This document shows, piece by piece, positions 23,073 through 31,549 of a stretch of 51,803 nt of DNA (within the stretch, counting starts at the first letter, position 1; each line of letters begins with the position of its first letter). A program made the translations under genes and the position numbers. The notes under the pieces were generated by a model. It ran no database searches. It was not told where the DNA came from and worked only from the letters and a program-made list of their open reading frames with translations. The stretch is from Cyanobacteria bacterium FACHB-471 (GTDB taxonomy: Bacteria > Cyanobacteriota > Cyanobacteriia > Elainellales > Elainellaceae), in the NCBI GenBank assembly GCA_014695345.1, contig JACJOC010000063.1:1-51803 (forward strand). The letters are read 5' to 3'.

Positions 23073-25820
23073 TTGAACCCAAAGGGTAAAACGTCAGTGA
23101 TAAGCGCGATCGCAGGCTCTACAGTAAAAGTCGGGATACTCCATTCTCTCGCTGGCCCCTGGGCAATCGGTGAAATTGCGCTGAAAGATGCAGAGATGAT
23201 GGCGATTGCCGAAATCAATCAATCTGGCGGAGTATTGGGGAAACAAATCGAGCCGATTGTTGCCGACGGTGCATCGGAACCCGTAATTTTTGAGCAACAG
23301 ACCCGCAAGCTGATTGAACAGGATCAGGTCGTTACTATCTTTGGCTGCTGGACTTCCACGGTTCGTAAGTTCATCGTGCCAACTCTGGAGCGCTTAAACG
23401 CCCTACTCTGGTATCCCGTTCAGTATGAAGGGCTGGAGTGTTCTAAAAGCATCTTCTATACTGCCGTTTGTCCCAATCAGCAGATCGAGCCAGCTGTTCA
23501 GTGGCTCCTGCAAAATAAGGGCAAGCGGTTTTACCTGGTAGGGTCTGACATCGTCTTTTCTCGAACTGCCAGTAAGATTATTCGGGCAAGACTAAAGCAG
23601 CAGGGCGGCACTGTCCTGGGAGAGGATTACGTTCCAGTCGGCGGCATGGACTTCAGGCAAATTATCGCCAACATCAAGCGAACCAAGCCTGATGTCGTCT
23701 TTAGCACAGTTAACACCGACAGCAACCTGGGATTTTATCCGCAATACTGCGAAGCAGGAATCGATGCTGAAGATATTCCCATTCTGGCCGTAAGCGTCAC
23801 CGAAGAAGAAATTCAACAGCTTGGGGTGGAGTCAGCAGTCGGTCATTACGCTGCCCATAGCTACTTTCAGAGCCTGAAGAACCTCAGAAATCAAACCTTC
23901 GTAAAAAACTTCAAGGCAACTTACGGGGCAGATCGAGTCACAAGCGACTCGGTTGAGTCAGCGTATGTTCAGGTTTATCTATGGAAACAGGCTGTCGAGC
24001 AGGCGCAGTCGTTTGAGGTCGATCACGTCCGGCTAGCGGCTTATGGTCAAGCAATGCAGACTCCTGGCGGCATGGTGCGAGTGGAGCAAAACCATCACCT
24101 CTGGAAACCCTGCCGAATTGGCAAGGTGCGACCAAATGGACAGTTTGACCTGGTGCAGGTAGACGACGAACTGATCAAACCGCAGCCCTGGCTGGGCATG
24201 GATGACGTTAAGTTTGATGCCTCCACGCTAGTCACAGATATGTTGGCAGAGGCAGCTCAAGCGATTTTGTATAACTGTCAGCTTGAGCAAAAATCACGGG
24301 AACTGATTGAGGCAAACGATCGCCTGCAAAAGCTAACCCAACGCGCAGAGCTATTCAAGCGCAGTTTGTCTAGTCAGATCCGCAATTCTCTAGAGTTAGA
24401 TACCATTCTGACTACCGCAGTCACTGAGATCCGTAACCTACTGCAAATCGATCGCTGCAAATTTCTCTGGTACTTACCCAACACTGACCCTGCTCGATTT
24501 GAGCTGAGCCATGAAGCCTGCGACCAAGACCTGCTGCCCAATCTAGCTCATTATCCAGTACGGGATAGTGAGGTTTTAAGAGAAGTCATTTTGCGCTCTA
24601 GCATTTTGCAGGTTGATGATGTTGCAACTACGACTCGGCTTGATTCAACGGGTCGGAGCCAGCTTGCCAACTTAGGCTTTAAGTCGCTTTTGACAGTCGT
24701 CGTGCAAACTCGGTCGGGTCGGTTGGGTGTGATTGTGTGTGAGCATGTCAAGCAGGCTCGTCCTTGGCGCGACCATGAAGTGGAACTGCTGCGAGATGTG
24801 GCGGATCAGTTGGCGATCGCCATTGACCAAGCAGAACTTTATTCTCAGACTCGTACCGCCGCACTTCAAGCACAGATTCAGGCACAGCAGCTTCAGCAAG
24901 CGCTGTATGACCTCCAGGCAACTCAGGCGCAGCTTGTACAAACCGAAAAAATGTCTAGCCTAGGGCAGCTTGTAGCTGGAATTGCCCACGAAATCAACAA
25001 CCCCGTCAGCTTCATCTACGGCAATATTGACCACGCTAGCGACTACACACAAGATTTGCTCAACCTGGTTAAGCTTTACCGACAGCACTATCCCAATCCA
25101 GTACCCGAAATTCAAACTGAAGTAGAAACAATCGATTTCGATTTTCTAGTCACAGATTTGCCTAAAATCTTGACCTCTATGCGGGTTGGGTCAGAGCGGA
25201 TTCGGCAAATCGTGCTATCTCTTCGCAGCTTTTCTCGCCTAGACGAAGCCGAAATGAAGCCCGTCGATATTCACGAAGGCATTGACAATACTCTTCTAAT
25301 TCTGCAAAACCGTCTAAGAACTGATGCAAAATCGGCAGGCATTAAAATTATTAAACGCTACGATGACCTGCCGCTGATTGACTGCTATGCCGGACAGATG
25401 AATCAGGTGTTTATGAATCTGCTGGTGAATGCGATTGATGCACTAGAAATGGTCGGAGAATGTGCTGAAGTCTATCAGCGCTCCACGACCGCCGAGAATT
25501 TCTCGCCTGCGATCGAAATTCAGACACAAATGAGTGATCCAGACTGGGTCTCTATTCGCATTGCCGACAATGGACCAGGCATTCCAGAAATCTTTCAGCA
25601 ACGATTGTTTGACCCCTTCTTTACAACTAAACCAATTGGCAAAGGAACGGGACTCGGTTTAGCAATTAGCCACCGGATTGTGATCGAGAAACATCAAGGA
25701 CGGCTCTATTATTCGTCTAATCCAGGGAGAGGAACCGAATTCTTCATTGAGATCCCAGTTAGACAGCTCAAGGATAAGGAGAATATGTCGCTAACGGCTG
25801 AGCTAAGCGACAGAAGATAA
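23073..25820 (+). CDS. Hybrid urea/amide-binding-domain, GAF, histidine kinase sensor
   Basis: The 915-residue protein fuses three modules. Residues about 16-390 form a type-5 periplasmic-binding fold like UrtA/AmiC/FmdD (KVGILHSLAGPWAIGE, FGCWTSTVRK, LWYPVQYEG), which binds urea or short amides. Residues about 430-590 are a GAF domain and a coiled coil follows. The kinase core has H638 in GIAHEINNP, N-box NQVFMNLLVNAIDAL (about 776), G1 IADNGPGIP (about 830) and G2 GKGTGLGLAIS (about 856). I see no signal peptide and no membrane helix, so the binding domain would act in the cytoplasm. The start is a TTG at 23073 (a GTG at 23097 is possible); the first ATG comes too late. A lone receiver faces it downstream and may be its partner. 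Confidence 0.88.
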   Translation: MNPKGKTSVISAIAGSTVKVGILHSLAGPWAIGEIALKDAEMMAIAEINQSGGVLGKQIEPIVADGASEPVIFEQQTRKLIEQDQVVTIFGCWTSTVRKFIVPTLERLNALLWYPVQYEGLECSKSIFYTAVCPNQQIEPAVQWLLQNKGKRFYLVGSDIVFSRTASKIIRARLKQQGGTVLGEDYVPVGGMDFRQIIANIKRTKPDVVFSTVNTDSNLGFYPQYCEAGIDAEDIPILAVSVTEEEIQQLGVESAVGHYAAHSYFQSLKNLRNQTFVKNFKATYGADRVTSDSVESAYVQVYLWKQAVEQAQSFEVDHVRLAAYGQAMQTPGGMVRVEQNHHLWKPCRIGKVRPNGQFDLVQVDDELIKPQPWLGMDDVKFDASTLVTDMLAEAAQAILYNCQLEQKSRELIEANDRLQKLTQRAELFKRSLSSQIRNSLELDTILTTAVTEIRNLLQIDRCKFLWYLPNTDPARFELSHEACDQDLLPNLAHYPVRDSEVLREVILRSSILQVDDVATTTRLDSTGRSQLANLGFKSLLTVVVQTRSGRLGVIVCEHVKQARPWRDHEVELLRDVADQLAIAIDQAELYSQTRTAALQAQIQAQQLQQALYDLQATQAQLVQTEKMSSLGQLVAGIAHEINNPVSFIYGNIDHASDYTQDLLNLVKLYRQHYPNPVPEIQTEVETIDFDFLVTDLPKILTSMRVGSERIRQIVLSLRSFSRLDEAEMKPVDIHEGIDNTLLILQNRLRTDAKSAGIKIIKRYDDLPLIDCYAGQMNQVFMNLLVNAIDALEMVGECAEVYQRSTTAENFSPAIEIQTQMSDPDWVSIRIADNGPGIPEIFQQRLFDPFFTTKPIGKGTGLGLAISHRIVIEKHQGRLYYSSNPGRGTEFFIEIPVRQLKDKENMSLTAELSDRR

Positions 25821-25855
25821 CTTTAGATATTAGCAAGCCTCCTGGAAGGGCGTAG

Positions 25856-25892
25856 CCTTCGCTAAACAACCTCCTCAAGCGAAGGTCTTTGC
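25856..25892 (+). terminator. Hairpin after the sensor kinase gene
   Basis: CCTTCGCT (25856-25863) pairs perfectly with AGCGAAGG (25878-25885), followed by TCTTTGCCC. It is 35 bases past the stop. The T-run is short, so termination strength is uncertain. Confidence 0.45.
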
Positions 25893-26032
25893 CCGAATGC
25901 TGCGCCCCTACGTTGGACCTTTTTCTCGCCCCTGGATAGTTAACCCAGTCAAGCAGCTTTCCAGGGGTCAGGTAGTTTTGGCAGATGAAGGACAGGGCTG
26001 CTACAACACCGTTTATTTAATAAGCAATTCAC

Positions 26033-26437
26033 CTACGACTGTTTATCCATTAAATCGGACACCACCGCAACCAATTCTTCTGGGTCAAATGGTTTTGCAA
26101 GATATCTTTGAAATCCTGCTGCGAAGGTCTCATATTGAGCAATTCCGGTGACTGCTGCGGTGATGGCGATCGCAAGGACACTTCCGCCGTGTTCGGCATC
26201 AAGACTTCTTACCTTACGAATGAGAGAATAGCCATCTTCATCTGGCATCGCAATATCACTAATTAAGACATCAGGATGCAGACTTGCCACTGCTTCCAAA
26301 CCTGCTGGTGCCGAGTTAACAGAGGTTACTTCAATGCCATACAAGTTGAGCATGAGCGTCAATAATTCGCAGGTATCGCGATCATCATCGACCAACAATA
26401 CCTTCAACCCATTCGTCATCAACTTGGAATTAAGCAT
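26033..26437 (-). CDS. Single-domain response regulator (CheY-like receiver)
   Basis: The 134-residue receiver has D61 as phospho-acceptor in ISDIAMPDEDGY, acidic residues D18-D20 in VLLVDDDRD, switch T93 and K115. No output domain is present. It converges on the urea/amide-binding sensor kinase, which lacks a receiver, so the two may form one pathway; this is inference from position. It is a paralog of the receiver at 309-716. An internal ATG at 26419 is an alternative start. Confidence 0.9.
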   Translation of the reverse strand: MLNSKLMTNGLKVLLVDDDRDTCELLTLMLNLYGIEVTSVNSAPAGLEAVASLHPDVLISDIAMPDEDGYSLIRKVRSLDAEHGGSVLAIAITAAVTGIAQYETFAAGFQRYLAKPFDPEELVAVVSDLMDKQS

Positions 26438-26806
26438 AGGTCTACTCGCTCTTCGCTTTCCACCTTCTGAGGTGTAGCTATTATAAAAAGTTTGTAGATT
26501 CAGTATTTAAAAAGACAGAATTCTTTAGCTGACCGTTAAGTTTCTTTTCTAAGGAAACTTGCTTGTGGGAAATCTTACCTCTATCTAAAGTTAGAGAGGG
26601 AAACAAGTATCTTCAATGCTTCATTTCACTTTTCTGCAAGCAAGACAGCAATAAACATCCACTGACTTCGCTGATTCGTACAGCCACTCTGGATTAAACC
26701 TGTAACACCTGCACTCACTTGAACTCCTATTATCAACTTAAGCGAATGGATGGGGGAGCTTCTCCAAACCCACCAGGACAAAAGCTTTTAAGGAGTTCAA
26801 GGAGTT
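26438..26806. other. Intergenic region upstream of the desaturase/PKS operon
   Basis: A 7-bp hairpin (AAGTTTC/GAAACTT, about 26538-26560) and a second imperfect one (about 26578-26599) are visible. The operon's promoter should lie here, but no clear -35/-10 pair could be fixed. A clean AAGGAG ribosome site ends the region. Confidence 0.4.
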
Positions 26807-28468
26807 ATGAATGTATTATCAGAAGTTTTGGAGCCTGTACAACTCATCGATCGCCCAGGAGATGAGCGAGATTATGGAGAATCTGGCGCGACTGGAGCGA
26901 CAAGTTCAGCAGCAGATCTTGTCTACCCAGGTGAGCCAGAACCGTTGTCCGATGTCAGCGAGTTTAGACCAGAAGTGAAAGCTCGGACTGCGTTGACTGG
27001 GCTGCCAGAAGTGGTGAGGACCCCAGAGGCGATCGCCGCTATGCATGGACCACCAGAGGTTGCCAGCAAGCAAATGTCAAATGTCTGGATCTATGACGGT
27101 GAGGTTTATGACTTATCAGACTTTGTTAAAAAGCATCCTGGTGGTGAGTTTTTTATTGGACGGTTAAGAAACCGAGACATCACCACATTGGTGAATGTGT
27201 TGCATCGCAATCCAGCAAAAGTCAAGAAAGTCCTGAAAAAGTACGCTCTGGGTAGAAAAGCCACTCCTGATGACTTTCACCCCAAATACAATGCTCCACC
27301 TTTTCTGTTTCGAGATGGGTTTGACGGCTGGCGAGATACACCTCAATTTGATTTTCACAAAGATGATCAGTTGCTCAACAGGATCAGAACGCGGCTGAAT
27401 CAACCAGAGATGAAAGCCAAAATTGCCAGAATGGATACCCTTTTTGATGTCACGACTGTTGTTTTGGCGATCGCCTACATTCTGGTGCAGGTATTGCGGC
27501 TAACCGCTCCACAGTTCATGCCAGTGTACCTGTTTGCACCCATCATGATGGCGTTGAGGATTTCGCTGGCAGGTGCAGGGCACTATTTGATTCACCGTGC
27601 CCAGGTTGGTTTCAATAAGTTCTTCTCTCATGTTTTTGATATTAACTACGTGCCGATGGCATTCGTGGTGATTGATGGTCACACTTTAATGCACCATCCC
27701 CATACCCAAAGTGAAGTCGATGTCAAACGCAATGTGTTCACCGCAATGATGGATCTGCCGCGCTATTACCGGACTCCGTTGCACACGCTGCATAAGTTGG
27801 GACATGTGGTTCCAGGGATGTTTGTTCGCAGTTTTGAGATGTGTTCCTATGCGGTCAAGCATGGTGTAAAGGACTTTTACGGTTCCTGGCAACGAGGACT
27901 GCCTCACTATCTGGGGATGTTGGCAATGCGATTTTTGCTGCTGGGTGAACTGGTGCTGTTTTGGATGCAGGGCGACCTGAACGCCTGGCTGATTCAGTTT
28001 TGTCTCACTCTTTGGATTAGCACCTTCATGATTGTCGCTAGTCACGATTTTGAGGAAGAGGAGTCTACTGCGGATTTGAGCCAGGGTCAGGATTGGGCAA
28101 CTTTTCAGATCAAGAATTCCTATGACCTGACGATGATTGGCAACAAATATGTGGACTGTTTTCTGTCGGCTGGATTGAGCCCGCATCGAGTCCATCATGT
28201 CTTGCCTTTCCAAAGAAGTGGATTTGCCAACATTGCCAGTGAAGCGATTGTCCGAGATGAAGCAGAAAAGATGGGAATTGAGTGGTTGCAGCCTAAGAAT
28301 TTCTTTGGCGATCGCCTCCCCATCATGGCAAAACACTATCTGTTCAGTCAGTCTCGTTTGGCAAAAGAGAACAATTTGAATGTATTGGCAGAACATGTGA
28401 ATCCTCAAGCTTTACGAACTTCTGTGCAATACATCATCAAAGGTGTAATTGGTATCGGTTCAATCTAG
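26807..28468 (+). CDS. Cytochrome b5-fused fatty-acid desaturase-like protein
   Basis: The 553-residue protein begins with an unstructured stretch (1-85). A cytochrome b5 domain follows (about 86-150), with heme ligand His in HPGG (H110) and a second candidate H133. The C-terminal half is a membrane desaturase domain. Its histidine boxes are HYLIH (H259, H263), HTLMHHPH (H292, H296, H297) and HRVHH (about 463-467), which would bind the di-iron centre that desaturates or hydroxylates an acyl chain. The order, b5 first and desaturase second, is that of front-end desaturases. It is the first gene of a three-gene unit with a type III PKS and an exporter, so it probably modifies the acyl starter or the PKS product rather than membrane lipids. 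Confidence 0.88.
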   Translation: MNVLSEVLEPVQLIDRPGDERDYGESGATGATSSAADLVYPGEPEPLSDVSEFRPEVKARTALTGLPEVVRTPEAIAAMHGPPEVASKQMSNVWIYDGEVYDLSDFVKKHPGGEFFIGRLRNRDITTLVNVLHRNPAKVKKVLKKYALGRKATPDDFHPKYNAPPFLFRDGFDGWRDTPQFDFHKDDQLLNRIRTRLNQPEMKAKIARMDTLFDVTTVVLAIAYILVQVLRLTAPQFMPVYLFAPIMMALRISLAGAGHYLIHRAQVGFNKFFSHVFDINYVPMAFVVIDGHTLMHHPHTQSEVDVKRNVFTAMMDLPRYYRTPLHTLHKLGHVVPGMFVRSFEMCSYAVKHGVKDFYGSWQRGLPHYLGMLAMRFLLLGELVLFWMQGDLNAWLIQFCLTLWISTFMIVASHDFEEEESTADLSQGQDWATFQIKNSYDLTMIGNKYVDCFLSAGLSPHRVHHVLPFQRSGFANIASEAIVRDEAEKMGIEWLQPKNFFGDRLPIMAKHYLFSQSRLAKENNLNVLAEHVNPQALRTSVQYIIKGVIGIGSI

Positions 28469-28585
28469 TCCTAAACCGCTAAATGTGAGTAATTGAAAGT
28501 TCAGATGCGAAAGCAATCAGCCCAGAAATGTGAGTTCAAGATTACGTGTTAGTGAGTGATTCATTTTTAACCAGGAGTAAATGTC

Positions 28586-29857
28586 ATGAGTACCGCCACT
28601 ATCCAAGTTAACCCCGTTTCCACAAATTCTTTTGCCAATACCACTTTTGCACCAAACCTGGTGAGTTTGAGGCAAGTCTTACCCACCATTGAAAGCATTG
28701 CAACCGGAACACCAGAACACACTATCCGGCAAGCTGATGCAGCGCAACTGGTCGCTCAACTGCCTAATCTGGAGCAAAACCGATCGCTAATTGAAAAGCT
28801 CTATCACAATACTCGGATTGATACTCGGCATCTGGCAATTAATTTGCTGTCAAAGGATGCGATCGCCACACTCAACGCTAGCAGCATCAAAGACCGGATG
28901 CGGCTCTATCAAGAACACGCAGTTCCTTTAGCAGAGCGGGTTGCGGAACGGGCGATCGCCGCCGCTTCAGCCCCAAAAGTAAACCTTTCTGGATACACAA
29001 CCGTTGATATCAGGAGTAACATTCGTCAGATTGTGTTTGTTTCTAGCACGGGATTTGTGGCACCGGGAGTAGATGCAGCTTTGATTGAGCGGTTGGGTCT
29101 GCGGCGAGACATTGCGCGAGTAACAATCAATTTCATGGGCTGTGCCGCTGCCATGAATGGGCTGCGAGTTGCCTCTGACTATGTGAGAGCAAATCCGACC
29201 CATAAGTCTCTCGTCGTTTGTCTGGAACTCAGTTCTGTCAATGCTGTCTTTGAAGACGACCTGAATGACGTAATCATTCACAGCATTTTTGGAGATGGAT
29301 GTGCTGCCGTAGTGATTGGTGCTTGCACGGAGGCAGAATGCTTAGGACAGGGGCATGTTGTCATCCGCGATCATTTAAGCTATTTGGCAGAAAACACTCA
29401 AGATGGAATTGCTCTTGGGATTCAAGATAGCGGCATTACCTGCAAACTTTCGCGTCAGTTGCCTGACTACATTGAGGCAGGAGTCGGCGGAATCATCGAA
29501 CGATACCTGACGGATCACCAGTTAACCAAGGAAGACATTGATCTGTGGGCAGTGCATCCTGGTGGAACTCGGATCATTCAGAAAGTGCAGCGATCGCTCG
29601 GACTCACCGATGATCAGGTAACTGACAGTTGGGAAGTCTTACGGCAGTATGGCAATATGTTGAGTCCTTCTGTGCTGTTTGTGATGGAGCGAATGCTAAA
29701 TCGATTGGAGCAGTTTCACTATCCTGAAGGCGCTTTTCACACCCCAATTGAGCCAGGTACGGGATGGCAAGATACAGTGCAACAGTCATTAACAGGGCTT
29801 GCCTTCTCATTTTCACCGGGTGTTGGAGTAGAAGGCATTCTGTTTCAAACGCTCTAG
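28586..29857 (+). CDS. Type III polyketide synthase (chalcone synthase-like)
   Basis: The 423-residue enzyme has the full catalytic triad of type III PKS: C186 in INFMGCAAAMNG, H324 in WAVHPGGTRI and N357 in RQYGNMLSPS. The GFGPG-like loop near the end is FSPGVGVEG. It would load an acyl-CoA or acyl-ACP starter and extend it with malonyl-CoA, giving an alkylresorcinol, alkylpyrone or related phenolic lipid; starter choice cannot be read from sequence. The N-terminal extension is about 30 residues longer than in plant enzymes. An AGGAG ribosome site precedes the ATG. It lies 117 bases after the desaturase gene and 40 bases before the exporter gene, so one transcript is likely. Confidence 0.93.
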   Translation: MSTATIQVNPVSTNSFANTTFAPNLVSLRQVLPTIESIATGTPEHTIRQADAAQLVAQLPNLEQNRSLIEKLYHNTRIDTRHLAINLLSKDAIATLNASSIKDRMRLYQEHAVPLAERVAERAIAAASAPKVNLSGYTTVDIRSNIRQIVFVSSTGFVAPGVDAALIERLGLRRDIARVTINFMGCAAAMNGLRVASDYVRANPTHKSLVVCLELSSVNAVFEDDLNDVIIHSIFGDGCAAVVIGACTEAECLGQGHVVIRDHLSYLAENTQDGIALGIQDSGITCKLSRQLPDYIEAGVGGIIERYLTDHQLTKEDIDLWAVHPGGTRIIQKVQRSLGLTDDQVTDSWEVLRQYGNMLSPSVLFVMERMLNRLEQFHYPEGAFHTPIEPGTGWQDTVQQSLTGLAFSFSPGVGVEGILFQTL

Positions 29858-29897
29858 ACAACGATTCTGGTAAAGCTCTTGTAGAGGACAGCGTAAG

Positions 29898-31544
29898 ATG
29901 AAATTTATCCAATTTTTGCTAAAGACATCGTGGCTCAACATTGTGATTGCTGCGGTTGCGGGTTTGGTGAGCGGAGGGTGTAACGCAAAGCTAATTTGGC
30001 TAATCAATCAGGCAGTTGGTCAAGCTGCTGTTTCTCACTCACTGCTTTACTTTTTGGGGCTGGTAACGGCAACTCTTTTGACCAGTACTTTTTCTCAGTT
30101 TATGCTGATCAGCCTTTCCCAGAATGCAATTTATCGGCTGCGGCTGCGGTTAAGTGAAAATATTCTGGCTGCACCCTTGCAACATCTGGAAATGCTGGGC
30201 AGTAATCGACTACTGGCGACTCTCACAGATGACGTGCGTGTTCTCTCACACACGGTTTCTGTCATTCCTAATGTCTGCACCGACCTCGCTACTATTGTTG
30301 GCTGTTTAACTTATTTAGTTTGGCTTTCGAGTGATGTATTTATTGTCATTTTTGCTATTACGGCGATCGCCGTTTGGTGTACTCACTCCACATTAGGCAA
30401 AGCCCAACAATTGTTTGCGATCGCCCGCGAAGAAGAGGATCATTTGTTCAAGCACTTTCAGGCGATCGCCACTGGCACCAAAGAATTAAAACTGCATCGA
30501 TCGCGCCGAGAAGAGTTTTTGACAGAGGATCTACAGGGCAGTGCTGCCACGATGCGCCAGAAAAACATTGCGGCAATGAGAATCTTTGCACTAGCAGATG
30601 GTTTAGGGCAGTTCTCGCTCTTCGCCATCCTCGGTTTCACCCTGTTTATCTTGCCTCGATTCGTTGAAACATCGCCTGCAATGCTGGCATCCTATGCGCT
30701 CACGACCACTTATCTAGCAATTCCAATTCAAAATCTGCTGCACCGACTGCCTGACTTCTTGCGGGGCAACGTGGCACTGCGAAAAATTGAACGGATGAAG
30801 TTAGCTCTGGCTCAGGAAGCCGAACTCGATATTCCCGCAACTCACAGAATTACTCCTCAAAACGTGAGTCAGCACTGTCAGGTTGAGCTTGAGCAGGTGA
30901 CGTACACCTATCATCCTGACGGAGATGAACATGGGTTTACTCTGGGTCCAGTGAGTCTGTCTTTGCAGCCCGGACAAGTGACTTATCTGGTTGGCGGCAA
31001 CGGTAGCGGTAAGTCTACTCTCGCCAAGCTGATTACAGGATTATATCCACCGATGACAGGTAAGATTTCGATTGATGGCGTGGCGATCGCTGACCACAAC
31101 CGAGAATGGTATCGACAGCATTTCTCCGCTATCTTTTCGGACTTTCACCTGTTCGAGCGCTGTTTAGGATGCGATCGCCCTAATCTGGATCAGGAAGCAA
31201 AACATTACCTGAAGCAGTTGCAGCTAGACCATAAAGTGAGTGTGAGAAATGGCGTATTTTCAACGATTCATCTCTCTCAAGGACAACGAAAGCGGCTTGC
31301 ACTTCTGACTGCATATTTAGAAGATCGTCCCATCTACCTATTTGATGAATGGGCTTCTGACCAAGATCCGCTGTTTAGAGAGCTATTTTATCGAGAAATT
31401 CTTGTCCGGCTAAAAGAGCAAGGCAAAACCATTCTGGTGATTACTCATGACGATCGCTACTTCCACTTGGCTGACCAAATCATTAAGCTAGAGTATGGTC
31501 AAACTGAGTCTCAACTATTGATGACAGTGGGTGCTAGAGGCTAG
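29898..31544 (+). CDS. SyrD/PvdE-type ABC exporter (fused membrane and ATPase domains)
   Basis: The 548-residue half-transporter has a six-helix membrane domain (about 1-290) and an ATPase domain. Walker A is GGNGSGKST (about 365-373), the signature is LSQGQ (about 458) and Walker B is IYLFDEWASDQDP (about 479-491). The DEWASDQDP form and the overall length are those of the cyclic-peptide/siderophore-precursor exporters SyrD and PvdE, which pump natural products across the inner membrane. Here the neighbours are a desaturase and a type III PKS, so the cargo is probably a lipid-like polyketide, not a peptide. It ends only 5 bases from the end of a convergent gene, leaving no space for a normal terminator. 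Confidence 0.9.
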   Translation: MKFIQFLLKTSWLNIVIAAVAGLVSGGCNAKLIWLINQAVGQAAVSHSLLYFLGLVTATLLTSTFSQFMLISLSQNAIYRLRLRLSENILAAPLQHLEMLGSNRLLATLTDDVRVLSHTVSVIPNVCTDLATIVGCLTYLVWLSSDVFIVIFAITAIAVWCTHSTLGKAQQLFAIAREEEDHLFKHFQAIATGTKELKLHRSRREEFLTEDLQGSAATMRQKNIAAMRIFALADGLGQFSLFAILGFTLFILPRFVETSPAMLASYALTTTYLAIPIQNLLHRLPDFLRGNVALRKIERMKLALAQEAELDIPATHRITPQNVSQHCQVELEQVTYTYHPDGDEHGFTLGPVSLSLQPGQVTYLVGGNGSGKSTLAKLITGLYPPMTGKISIDGVAIADHNREWYRQHFSAIFSDFHLFERCLGCDRPNLDQEAKHYLKQLQLDHKVSVRNGVFSTIHLSQGQRKRLALLTAYLEDRPIYLFDEWASDQDPLFRELFYREILVRLKEQGKTILVITHDDRYFHLADQIIKLEYGQTESQLLMTVGARG

Positions 31545-31549
31545 ACGCT

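Noticed and set aside
25897-26151. Plus-strand frame after the sensor kinase
   Set aside because: It begins in the terminator region and runs antisense into the response regulator gene.
27686-28408. Long antisense frame (240 codons) inside the desaturase gene
   Set aside because: Histidine/glutamine-rich shadow of the desaturase coding pattern; the sense frame carries all conserved motifs.
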